From the NCBI GenBank assembly GCA_041391965.1, contig JAWKMZ010000008.1, positions 20,125 through 84,124 of the forward strand: a stretch of 64,000 nucleotides of DNA. The letters are read 5' to 3'. Positions 25,416-32,914 of this stretch are shown here, in pieces. Every line of letters starts with the position of its first letter. Within the stretch, counting starts at the first letter, position 1. The stretch comes from JAWKMZ01 sp041391965 (GTDB lineage Bacteria; Bacteroidota; Bacteroidia; Flavobacteriales; Flavobacteriaceae). The notes under the pieces were generated by a model that ran no database searches, had not been told where the DNA came from, and saw nothing but the letters and a program-made list of their open reading frames with translations. Both the position numbers and the translations under genes were made by a program.

Positions 25416-26987
25416 CTATTGATTCAGTTTATCAACTTTAATGCGCATAGGTTGGTTGGCAATTTCCCAAGCAGTATAAAACACCAAACGTGCTCTGTTT
25501 TCTAACAAATCGTATTGAATTTTATCTGGTGTATCTGTTGGTTGATGATAGTCATCATGCGTACCATTAAAATAGAAGATAACTGGAATGTTATTTTTCG
25601 CAAAATTATAATGGTCAGATCTGTAATAATAACGGTTTGGGTCATTATCATTATCATAAGTATAATCTAAAGTAATATGTGTGTATTTATTATTAGCTTC
25701 TTCAGACAGCTCATGCAATTCTGTACTCAATTTGTCTGAACCAATCAAATAAATATAATTTCTATCACCTTCACGTTTAGGGTCTGTTCTTCCAATCATA
25801 TCAATATTAAGGTCAGCAACGGTATTCTCTAATGGAAAAATAGGGTTGACATCTGTATAATAACTCGAACCTAAAAGTCCTTTTTCTTCACCAGTAACAT
25901 GTAAAAACAAAATAGAACGTTTTGGTCCATGACCATCTAATTGTGCTTTCTTAAAGGCTTCTGCAATTTCTAAAAGTGCAACAGTTCCAGAACCATCATC
26001 ATCAGCACCATTATTTATTTGACCATTGGTAATGCCTATATGGTCTAAATGTGAAGAAATAACAAGTATTTCATCAGGCTTTTCTGAACCTTTAATAAAA
26101 GCAACTACATTTTCAGAGCTTACAGCTTTCATTTCACTTTCAATATTAATCTTGATATTGGTAGTGATTGTTTTGGCAACATCATTAGTTTCAATAGCAG
26201 TATATAAAGCCTTTCCTAAAGTATCACTAATTAAAATTTGAGCCATAGAACTTTTTAGCTTATCATTTAATTCTATTTTTCCATTATAATTACTTTCATT
26301 TCTTTTTTTATAATAGGCAGCTACTCTTTTAAAATAGGCATCATCCATAAGTAATAAGGCTTTTGCACCTTTTTGTTGTGCGACATCTCTTTTTGCAGAG
26401 CTTGCTTGTCTGCCTTCAAACCATTTTGTTTTTTCAGTAGTTCCTGAAATGACAAAAGTGCCATCGGCATTGGTTGGCTCTCCTGCTTTAACCAATACAA
26501 TTTTACCGTTGACATCTAAATTTTTGTAGTCGGAATAGTTGGCATCATCAATGCCATAACCAGCATATACAATGTTGTTAACATCAAAAGTTTGTGATGG
26601 AATAGTTCCCATGACCACAAAGTCAGTATAATTTTCAAATGCTTTTCCATTAACAGTAATACTGCTTTTTATCGTTTTTAAACTTGTTAAAGGCACTTCC
26701 TGAAAATAATCGTCTTTAGCAATAGGTGATGGAATGTCTAAGTTTTCATACTGTTGTTTTAAAAAATTGACAGCTAATTTTTGACCACGTTCACCAGTTT
26801 CTCGTCCTTCAAACTTGTCTGAAGCGTAGGTGTAAAGTAAGTCTTTAAGTTCTGAAGAGGTGATGGTGTTTCCATAAACTGTTGGGTCAACAGTAGGTGA
26901 TTGCTTATTGTTTTGGGCAGACTGTTGGGTTGTTTTACAGCTAAAAAGGGCAAGGGTTATACCTGCAATAAGGAGAAACTTTCGCAT
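25416..26987 (-). CDS. M28 family metallopeptidase with PA-type insertion (lipoprotein)
   Basis: The 523-residue lipoprotein aminopeptidase has a signal MRKFLLIAGITLALFSC. A protease-associated region lies at about 130-280 (YAGYGIDDANYSDYKNLDVNGK, KGAKALLLM). The M28 catalytic domain follows with zinc/catalytic motifs HLDH (313-316), GADDDGSG (about 327-334), GEE (366-368), NIDMIGR (394-400) and RSDH (456-459). The family removes N-terminal residues from peptides, here presumably in the periplasm or at the cell surface. A longer frame opens at 27017, but the ATG at 26987 gives the signal peptide. A -7 box TAATTTTG (minus strand, 27015-27022) would lie inside the longer version. It is paired with a paralogue upstream. 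Confidence 0.93.
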   Translation of the reverse strand: MRKFLLIAGITLALFSCKTTQQSAQNNKQSPTVDPTVYGNTITSSELKDLLYTYASDKFEGRETGERGQKLAVNFLKQQYENLDIPSPIAKDDYFQEVPLTSLKTIKSSITVNGKAFENYTDFVVMGTIPSQTFDVNNIVYAGYGIDDANYSDYKNLDVNGKIVLVKAGEPTNADGTFVISGTTEKTKWFEGRQASSAKRDVAQQKGAKALLLMDDAYFKRVAAYYKKRNESNYNGKIELNDKLKSSMAQILISDTLGKALYTAIETNDVAKTITTNIKINIESEMKAVSSENVVAFIKGSEKPDEILVISSHLDHIGITNGQINNGADDDGSGTVALLEIAEAFKKAQLDGHGPKRSILFLHVTGEEKGLLGSSYYTDVNPIFPLENTVADLNIDMIGRTDPKREGDRNYIYLIGSDKLSTELHELSEEANNKYTHITLDYTYDNDNDPNRYYYRSDHYNFAKNNIPVIFYFNGTHDDYHQPTDTPDKIQYDLLENRARLVFYTAWEIANQPMRIKVDKLNQ

Positions 26988-27077
26988 TGAAATATAATTA
27001 ATTATTAAGGATTGCAAAATTACAAAGCACTTTAAAAAGAATGCCTTTGTTTAGTATTCATTTAACATTTTTAACAA

Positions 27078-28115
27078 TTAGCTTGCTTTGTCTGCTACAA
27101 TTCTATTTTTGCAGTTTGCTAAGTACCATGCAGTTGAAAAGATGAGTTTGGTACGCTTTTCTAATAATGAATAGTTTAGTTTATCTGGTGTATCAGTAGG
27201 CTCATGATAATCGGCATGTTCACCATTAAAATAAAAAATGACTGGAATGTTGTGAAGTGCAAAATTATAATGGTCAGAACGATAATAATAACGGTTTGGA
27301 TCACTATCTGAATTATATTTATAATCAAGTGAAAGTTGTGTAAATTGGTCATTGGCAGCTTCTGAAATGTAGTGTAGCTCTGTACTTAATCTATCTGAAC
27401 CAATAATGTAAATGTAGTTGTCATTTGTTTTATGGTAATTATCTACACGTCCAATCATATCTATATTCAAATTGGCAACGGTGTTTTCTAAAGCAAAAAC
27501 AGGATGTTCTATATAGTAATTAGATCCATAAAGTCCTTCTTCTTCAGCGGCAAGATGTAAAAATAAGATGCTGCGTTTTGGGCCATGACCTTCATTTTTT
27601 GCCAATTGAAAGGCCTTGGCCATTTCCATAACGGCAGCGGTTCCTGAAGCATTGTCATCAGCACCATAGTAAGTTAAACTGTCTTTAACGCCCAAATGGT
27701 CTAAATGTGCCGAAATAATAACAACTTCATCAGGATATTTGGTTCCTTTAATGTAAGCCAATACATTTTGAGTGCTTTTCATGTCATTTGAAGTAAAAGA
27801 GCTTGGAATGGTTTGATAGTAAGTACCTTTTCCTAATGGTGATGTAATACCGTAATTTGTATAATAATCTTTTAAAAATTTAGAGGCTTTATCATAACCT
27901 ATTGTTCCGGTTTTGCGTCCTTCAAACGTATCTGAAGCCAATTTATAGATATCATTACTTAAATGGTTTGCGGTTATGGTATTTGCATAATTTTCAATTT
28001 GTTGAGCATCATCAAATACAATACTATCTTTAAGATTTTCTATGCGTTCTGTATAACTAATGTTTGAACAAGAGCCAACAAGGATTATGGCTGAAGCAAT
28101 GAGAAGCATTTTCAT
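27078..28115 (-). CDS. M28 family metallopeptidase, short paralogue (lipoprotein)
   Basis: The 345-residue lipoprotein (signal ending ILVGSC, Cys about residue 16) is a close paralogue of the next gene but lacks the PA-type insertion. It keeps every M28 zinc/catalytic motif: SAHLDHLG, GADDNASGTAAV, AAEEEGLYGS, NIDMIGRVD and YYRSDHYNFA. Long identical runs between the two C-terminal halves (for example RYYYRSDHYNFA) point to duplication. It lies 90 bases upstream of the longer gene on the same strand. Predicted role: exported aminopeptidase in protein scavenging. Confidence 0.93.
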   Translation of the reverse strand: MKMLLIASAIILVGSCSNISYTERIENLKDSIVFDDAQQIENYANTITANHLSNDIYKLASDTFEGRKTGTIGYDKASKFLKDYYTNYGITSPLGKGTYYQTIPSSFTSNDMKSTQNVLAYIKGTKYPDEVVIISAHLDHLGVKDSLTYYGADDNASGTAAVMEMAKAFQLAKNEGHGPKRSILFLHLAAEEEGLYGSNYYIEHPVFALENTVANLNIDMIGRVDNYHKTNDNYIYIIGSDRLSTELHYISEAANDQFTQLSLDYKYNSDSDPNRYYYRSDHYNFALHNIPVIFYFNGEHADYHEPTDTPDKLNYSLLEKRTKLIFSTAWYLANCKNRIVADKAS

Positions 28116-28196
28116 ATTAAGTGGAGTAATTATGAGTCAAATAAAACAAAAAAAAAGATAATATTGAAGGGATTAACTAACTTTTATAGTCAAAGT

Positions 28197-28598
28197 TTAT
28201 CTTATAGAGTCTAATGCTTCTAATTCGTCTAATTCTGAGGTGTCTATTTGGTTGGATTCATCAAGATCAATAGCTTCTATTTCAATATTTTCAAGAAGTT
28301 CTTTAGAGTCTTCAACAGAGGTTTCTTCTTTAATTTGTAAATCTTCAACGTTGCCTACTTCTACATTAGTGAAAATCGCCTTATAGGTTGTGATGCTTAA
28401 TGAAATAATGGTAAGTAAAAAAACAAGTTGTACTGATTTTTTGGGATCTTGTTTTTGTTTTGAAATATAAAAAGCTACCAAGCCAAAAATTAATGCCGCA
28501 ATGGCTGGTAAATAAGCTAATTTTGAAAGCGGTGTTACAGATAAAATAACGGCTAAAATAGCGGTTATAAATCCAAGAATTATAAAGAGCTGTCTCAT
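28197..28598 (-). CDS. Small membrane protein with acidic tail, function unknown
   Basis: The 133-residue protein has three hydrophobic helices (about 3-20, 27-45, 57-75) and a very acidic C-terminal tail (IKEETSVEDSKELLENIEIEAIDLDES region) predicted to be soluble. I do not recognise the family. It begins three bases after the stop of the DUF3108 gene, so the two are almost certainly co-transcribed and may act together in the envelope. Confidence 0.78.
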   Translation of the reverse strand: MRQLFIILGFITAILAVILSVTPLSKLAYLPAIAALIFGLVAFYISKQKQDPKKSVQLVFLLTIISLSITTYKAIFTNVEVGNVEDLQIKEETSVEDSKELLENIEIEAIDLDESNQIDTSELDELEALDSIR

Positions 28599-28601
28599 TA
28601 T

Positions 28602-29384
28602 TTAGTTTTTAAGTCCAGTTGCTGATTTTATTTTAAGTTCGCCATTGCCAACAGGAATTTTGAATTTTGCATACACAGGAATTTTGTTGCCATCGGCTGA
28701 TAACCATAGCATATTATCTCCTGAGCCGCCTTTTAAAACATCACTGCTATTTAAAGACAATGATAATTTATAACATTCTTTTTTGCCAATAGCTGAACCC
28801 ATCATTTCTTTACCGTAATATTTTATAACGATAGTTTCTTCTATATTATCAAAAAGCACTTTAAAGGTTTTGGTGCTTCCTACAGGTATTTTTTCAAAAT
28901 CTAAATTGCGCAAATTATAGATGGTTGCTACAATGTCCTTAGTAGAACCTCCAATTTTTACAGTTTCGTTTTTATCGTATTTATTGCCTTCTCTATTTAT
29001 TTTACGTGTGATACTTTTAACAGAACTGTTTTTATGACTGTAAGTATATTGCATAAACTTGTAGTAACTACCTTCATTAATATCGCGTTTGTACAAATAA
29101 GGTGTTAATGTTGTAGGACTTACATAGCTTTCATATAAATCTCTGATTTTAAAAAAACTGTCCCATTTGCTATACGTTGCAGCACTGCACTTAAGACGTA
29201 ATAATGTTGATTTTGAAGTTTTGACTTCACTGGTTTCCATAGTAACCTGAGCAATTTCTGTCAATAAACCAGACATATTATAAGATGCTGAAAAAACCAA
29301 TTTTTCATTAGAGCCAATAGAGGTGTTTTGAGCAGTACTACTCATACCTACAAATACTAAAAGTGTTATAAAAAAGTGTTTCAT
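28602..29384 (-). CDS. DUF3108 domain-containing exported protein
   Basis: The 260-residue protein has a signal peptide (FVGMSSTAQ, cut about residue 18) and a beta-rich DUF3108 domain (GSNEKLVFSASYNMSGLLTEI, DLYESYVSPTTLTPYLYKRDINEGSYYK, ADGNKIPVYAKFKIPVGNGELKI). DUF3108 proteins are predicted periplasmic beta-barrel-like proteins of unknown function. A minus-strand -7 box TATCTTTG lies at 29402-29409, close before the start. It is the first gene of the operon with the small acidic-tailed membrane protein. Confidence 0.87.
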   Translation of the reverse strand: MKHFFITLLVFVGMSSTAQNTSIGSNEKLVFSASYNMSGLLTEIAQVTMETSEVKTSKSTLLRLKCSAATYSKWDSFFKIRDLYESYVSPTTLTPYLYKRDINEGSYYKFMQYTYSHKNSSVKSITRKINREGNKYDKNETVKIGGSTKDIVATIYNLRNLDFEKIPVGSTKTFKVLFDNIEETIVIKYYGKEMMGSAIGKKECYKLSLSLNSSDVLKGGSGDNMLWLSADGNKIPVYAKFKIPVGNGELKIKSATGLKN

Positions 29385-29648
29385 AAATAGTAATTAAGTT
29401 TCAAAGATATTGATATTAACATTAATTATGCCGAAATGTTATATGACTTCGACTGTTTTTATCTAAAAAAATAAATAAATTTAAGTCAACTACAATTTTA
29501 AATAAATTGAAAGGCCATGCTCAAGTAGAGATAACAAAGCAAAAATCAAGTTTTTTTTTAATATTGATGAATTCGTTTTAATGAAGTATATCCTACATAT
29601 TTTTTTTTTTTTTTGCTAAAGCAGACCTTCATTATTGTTAATGTCTTC
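29385..29648. other. AT-rich spacer with a 15-base T-run
   Basis: No gene or RNA is recognised. It holds the leftward -7 box for the DUF3108 gene (29402-29409) and a homopolymer of 15 T (29600-29614). Composition is extremely AT-rich. Confidence 0.6.
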
Positions 29649-29712
29649 CGCCAATTAAAGAGCTAAATACTTATATTTGTTTTTGATAAAAAAACCGAGC
29701 CACAATTAAAAA
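29649..29712 (+). promoter_or_regulatory. Upstream segment shared with the broken lipoprotein gene at 22959
   Basis: It carries the same ordered blocks as 22874-22938: CGCCAA, 14 bases, ACTTATATTTGTTTT, one extra T, GATA, 12 bases, CACAATT-AA. TATATTTG (29672-29679) fits the -7 box and lies 50 bases before the ATG at 29730. Confidence 0.6.
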
Positions 29713-29729
29713 AATGAATATCTGAAATT

Positions 29730-30239
29730 ATGAACTATGAATATTATTTAGAAAAATTCAGGAAATCGGCTGACCGAATTGATAAAAAAATGCTAAACAA
29801 AAAGCATCTTGAAATAAATGTTGGTGTGACTCTTGATTCTGTCGTTTTGAAATTGTATAAAACGAAATGGACAAATAACAAAATTGACCCAATAAATGCG
29901 AAGACAAGAATTTTTTTTGCTATTTGGGTAAATGATAAAACAATAAAGCAGAACAAAGTATTTTACAACATTCACGCATTGAAACTTCGAGAATTAAAAG
30001 GACATTCCATAACAAGTCGAGATTTTGCTGACAGTTTTAGAAAGGACTTTATGAAATTTGAACGGAATTGGGAAAATGTAAGTATAAAATTTGGACCATT
30101 AACATTAATGGAGGGTTGGGAACATTTTGAAAATGATCACCTCGAAAATATTATCGTAAAACTTGCAAACAATTTTTTAAGCATCGAGCATTTAATTGAC
30201 AATACTCTAAAGAAATTTGAGATGACAAAAATCAGATAA
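29730..30239 (+). CDS. Accessory protein of unknown function next to tRNA-Ser
   Basis: The 169-residue soluble protein has no signal peptide or membrane helix. It starts MNYEYYLEKFRKSADRIDKKML, has a central beta-rich section (LEINVGVTLDSVVLKLYKTKW, AKTRIFFAIWVNDK) and helical ends. I recognise no family or catalytic motif. It lies just beyond the 3' end of tRNA-Ser, in a very AT-rich setting. Its promoter region is homologous to that of the broken lipoprotein gene 7 kb away. I infer a horizontally acquired single gene; the role is unknown. Confidence 0.72.
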   Translation: MNYEYYLEKFRKSADRIDKKMLNKKHLEINVGVTLDSVVLKLYKTKWTNNKIDPINAKTRIFFAIWVNDKTIKQNKVFYNIHALKLRELKGHSITSRDFADSFRKDFMKFERNWENVSIKFGPLTLMEGWEHFENDHLENIIVKLANNFLSIEHLIDNTLKKFEMTKIR

Positions 30240-30289
30240 TATAGAAAGCTTGTTCAAATGTACGCTAAAAAGGCTTGACTCATTGCACC

Positions 30290-30322
30290 AAACAAAAAAC
30301 CCACAACTTTCATTGTGGGTTT
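30290..30322 (-). terminator. Terminator after tRNA-Ser
   Basis: On the minus strand AAACCCACAA/TTGTGGGTTT forms a stem just past the tRNA 3' end and is followed by TTTG-TTT. Confidence 0.8.
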
Positions 30323-30329
30323 GTTTTTG

Positions 30330-30414
30330 CGGAGAAAGAGGGATTCGAACCCCCGGAGGTGTGACCCTCAACAGTTTTCAAGACTGCCGCATTCGACCAC
30401 TCTGCCATTTCTCC
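30330..30414 (-). tRNA. tRNA-Ser (anticodon TGA)
   Basis: The reverse strand gives a class II tRNA. The acceptor stem is GGAGAAA/TTTCTCC with discriminator G, followed by a D-arm (GCAGAGTGGTCGAATGC). The anticodon arm is GCAGTC-TTGAAAA-CTG with anticodon TGA, the variable arm is long (GAGGGTCACACCTC), and the T-arm contains GGTTCGAATCC. The CCA end is not encoded. Serine TCA/TCN codons are read by it. Confidence 0.95.
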
Positions 30415-30450
30415 TTGAGTGCCTCATTAGGTTTGCCCTAAATGCGGCTG

Positions 30451-30482
30451 CAAATATAGAACCCTTTTTTATTTCTTTCAAA
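30451..30482 (-). promoter_or_regulatory. Promoter of tRNA-Ser
   Basis: On the minus strand TTTG (30479-30482), 20 bases, then TATATTTG (30451-30458) matches the Bacteroidota promoter consensus. The tRNA 5' end is about 30 bases beyond the expected start. Confidence 0.75.
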
Positions 30483-30587
30483 TAAAAACTTACTTTTTTA
30501 AAACATTTTTATCCTACCATTGATTTAATTTATCTTAATCTGCCTTAATAAACTTTTTCAAATAGTATTTTTGTCTTATAATTAACA

Positions 30588-31223
30588 ATGGCCATGACTA
30601 TTATAGAACATTTACAATGGCGCTATGCCACTAAAAAATTTGATACCACTAAAACGCTTTCAAAAGATAAAATTGATATTTTAAAGCAGGCATTTAATCT
30701 AACAGCTACTTCTTTTGGATTGCAAACCATGTCTTTAGTGATTGTTAAAAACAAAGAAATACGAGCTAAATTAGTTCAACATGCTTACAACCAAAAGCAA
30801 GTTTTAGAAGCATCGCATTTGTTGGTATTTTGTATTAATGATGATATTTCTAATAGTGATGTGGATAGGCATTTTGATAATGTAAAATCACTTCGACAAA
30901 CACCAGAAAAAATTTTGTCTCCATATAGAAATGAATTGAAAATGATGATGAATGTGATGTCTCAACAAGAGCGTCAAGAATGGTCTATAAAACAAGCCTA
31001 CATCGCATTGGGAAATTTAATGACGGTTTGTGCAGTGGAGCATATAGATTCGTGTCCAATGGAAGGTTTTGATGCCCAAAAAATTGACGAAATTTTAAAG
31101 TTAGAACAAAATAAATTAAAATCGGTGTTATTGCTTCCTGTTGGTTACAGAGCAGAAGACGACATGTTTGCATCATTTAAAAAGGTAAGAAAACATGTTG
31201 CAGATGCCGTTTTAGAATTGTAA
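30588..31223 (+). CDS. NAD(P)H-dependent nitroreductase family protein
   Basis: The 211-residue FMN flavoprotein is of the NfsB/nitroreductase fold. It has the typical N-terminus EHLQWRYATKKFD, the SFGLQTMSLVIVK core, QAYIALGNLMTVCAVEHIDSCPMEGFD and LLLPVGYRAEDD. Family members reduce nitroaromatics, quinones or flavins, usually as dimers with FMN at the interface. The physiological substrate is unknown. A second ATG two codons in (ATGACT) could also be the start. It appears to lead a short operon with the thioredoxin-like and DegT genes. Confidence 0.92.
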   Translation: MAMTIIEHLQWRYATKKFDTTKTLSKDKIDILKQAFNLTATSFGLQTMSLVIVKNKEIRAKLVQHAYNQKQVLEASHLLVFCINDDISNSDVDRHFDNVKSLRQTPEKILSPYRNELKMMMNVMSQQERQEWSIKQAYIALGNLMTVCAVEHIDSCPMEGFDAQKIDEILKLEQNKLKSVLLLPVGYRAEDDMFASFKKVRKHVADAVLEL

Positions 31224-31262
31224 TTTATTATGCTATATTTGCTATGTCTAAATATTGAAATC

Positions 31263-31709
31263 ATGAAAAAAATAACACTTATTTTACTTTGCGTAATGAG
31301 CTTAAATGTTTTTGCTCAAGAAAAACAATTCAATTGGAAAACGAGTTTTGAAGAGGCAAGATTAGCTTCAAAAGATCAAAACAAGCCAATTTTAGTGTTT
31401 TTTACAAATCAGCAAGATTCTGAAAGTCTTAAAACATTGCGCTCAGATTTTTTTGGAACCGATACTTTCAAAAGCCTATCGAATAAAATGATTTTATTAT
31501 TTGTTGATGCCTCAGAAAGAAGTACAAGCATTACACCTGACCAAAAGATGAAAAACCAACGTTTGGTTATCCATTATAACAAATTAAATGCATTCCCTTC
31601 ATTGATGGCCTTAGACTTTAATGGCAAAGTTTTAGGAACCTCACTGACACAAATTTCAAAAGAAAACATAAATAATTACTTCACATTTTTAGATACCATA
31701 ACCAACTAA
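31263..31709 (+). CDS. Exported thioredoxin-like protein without catalytic cysteines
   Basis: The 148-residue protein has a signal peptide (LILLCVMSLNVFAQ, cut about residue 18) and a thioredoxin_7/DUF255-like fold (FNWKTSFEEARLASKDQNKPILVFFT, ALDFNGKVLGT). Where related proteins have a CxxC, this one reads FFTNQQDSES, so it is probably not a redox enzyme. The start at 31263 gives the signal peptide; an upstream frame begins at 31230. It ends five bases before the DegT gene and is probably co-transcribed with it. The function is unknown. Confidence 0.82.
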   Translation: MKKITLILLCVMSLNVFAQEKQFNWKTSFEEARLASKDQNKPILVFFTNQQDSESLKTLRSDFFGTDTFKSLSNKMILLFVDASERSTSITPDQKMKNQRLVIHYNKLNAFPSLMALDFNGKVLGTSLTQISKENINNYFTFLDTITN

Positions 31710-31714
31710 ATTAG

Positions 31715-32908
31715 ATGCCAGGATTTGAATTATTTGGTAGTGCTGAGCGTAAAGAACTCAATGATGTTCTTGATACTGGCATTTTAATGCGCTATGGCTT
31801 TGATGGCATGCGCAATGGTCATTGGAAAGCCAAAGAGCTTGAATTTGAACTTGAAAGACAATTAAAGGTCAAGCATGCTCAATTGGTTTCAAGTGGTACT
31901 GCTGCAGTTTCTGTGGCTTTGGCATCTGCAGGAGTTGGAGCAGGCGATGAGGTCATTATGCCAACCTTTACCTTTGTAGCCAGTTTTGAAGCCATTATGA
32001 TGCTTGGAGCCATTCCTGTTTTGGTAGATATTGACGATACACTGACTTTAAATCCTAAAGCAGTTGAAGCTGCTATAAGTACAAAAACCAAAGCTATTAT
32101 GCCTGTTCATATGTGTGGTAGTATGGCTAATTTGGATGCACTTCAGCACATTTGTAAAAAGCATAATTTAATTTTAATTGAAGATTCCTCACAAGCAACT
32201 GGAGCAACTTATAAGGGCAAACCCTTAGGTAGTATTGGCGATTTGGGTTGTTTGTCCTTAGATTTTGTAAAAATTATTACTTGTGGCGAAGGTGGTGCAG
32301 TATTGACTAATAACAAAAAATTTTATACACATTCAGATCATTTTTCTGACCATGGGCATGACCATGTTGGTACAGATAGAGGTGCAGAAACACATCCTTT
32401 TTTAGGCTATAATTTTAGAATTTCGGAGCTTCATGCAGCAGTTGGATTAGCGCAGTTAAGACGTTTAAACGATTTTGTGGCCATTCAAAAGAAAAACTAT
32501 ACCATTCTTCGTGAGGCTTTGTCACACATTCCTGAAGTAAAGTTTAGGACTGTACCAGAAGGAGGTGAAGAAAGCTATTCATTTTTAAATTTCTTTTTGC
32601 CCAATTTGGAAATAGCCAGAAAAGTAGCTACTTCATTTAAAGAAAATGGTATCGATGCTTGTTTTCATTACTACGACAACAATTGGCATTATGTCAGAAA
32701 ATGGGAGCATCTTAAAGATATAAAGTCTTTATATCCAATTTCAAAGGAAGTAGAAGAAGGATTAAAATACTTAGAAACTAAAACTTTTGAACAATCAGAC
32801 CATTTTATTGGCCGAAATATATCGTGTTTAATAAAATTGTCTTGGACAGAAGAACAGGTTAAAGAGCGTGCTCAAAAAATGGCAATGGTTGTTAATACTT
32901 GTATTTAG
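31715..32908 (+). CDS. DegT/DnrJ/EryC1/StrS family PLP aminotransferase
   Basis: The 397-residue PLP enzyme of fold type I has the substrate/cofactor segment SSGTAAVSVALASAGVGAGDEVIMPTFTF, the VHMCG loop, LIEDSSQATGA (with the cofactor Asp), and PLP lysine about Lys186 in SLDFVKIITCGEGG. GYNFRISELHAAVGLAQL is the conserved dimer-contact region. The family installs amino groups on nucleotide-activated keto sugars. The SFHxxK context is altered to SLDFVK, so the substrate may differ. No sugar-nucleotide gene lies next to it, and the pathway is not evident. Confidence 0.9.
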   Translation: MPGFELFGSAERKELNDVLDTGILMRYGFDGMRNGHWKAKELEFELERQLKVKHAQLVSSGTAAVSVALASAGVGAGDEVIMPTFTFVASFEAIMMLGAIPVLVDIDDTLTLNPKAVEAAISTKTKAIMPVHMCGSMANLDALQHICKKHNLILIEDSSQATGATYKGKPLGSIGDLGCLSLDFVKIITCGEGGAVLTNNKKFYTHSDHFSDHGHDHVGTDRGAETHPFLGYNFRISELHAAVGLAQLRRLNDFVAIQKKNYTILREALSHIPEVKFRTVPEGGEESYSFLNFFLPNLEIARKVATSFKENGIDACFHYYDNNWHYVRKWEHLKDIKSLYPISKEVEEGLKYLETKTFEQSDHFIGRNISCLIKLSWTEEQVKERAQKMAMVVNTCI

Positions 32909-32914
32909 TTGGGA

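Noticed and set aside
29600..29614. 15-base T-run as a coding phase-variation tract.
   Set aside because: It lies outside any reading frame, over 100 bases before the nearest start codon. Only a promoter-distance effect remains possible.
30250..30441. Open reading frame of 63 codons on the plus strand.
   Set aside because: It runs across the tRNA-Ser gene on the other strand. The reading is a shadow of the tRNA sequence.
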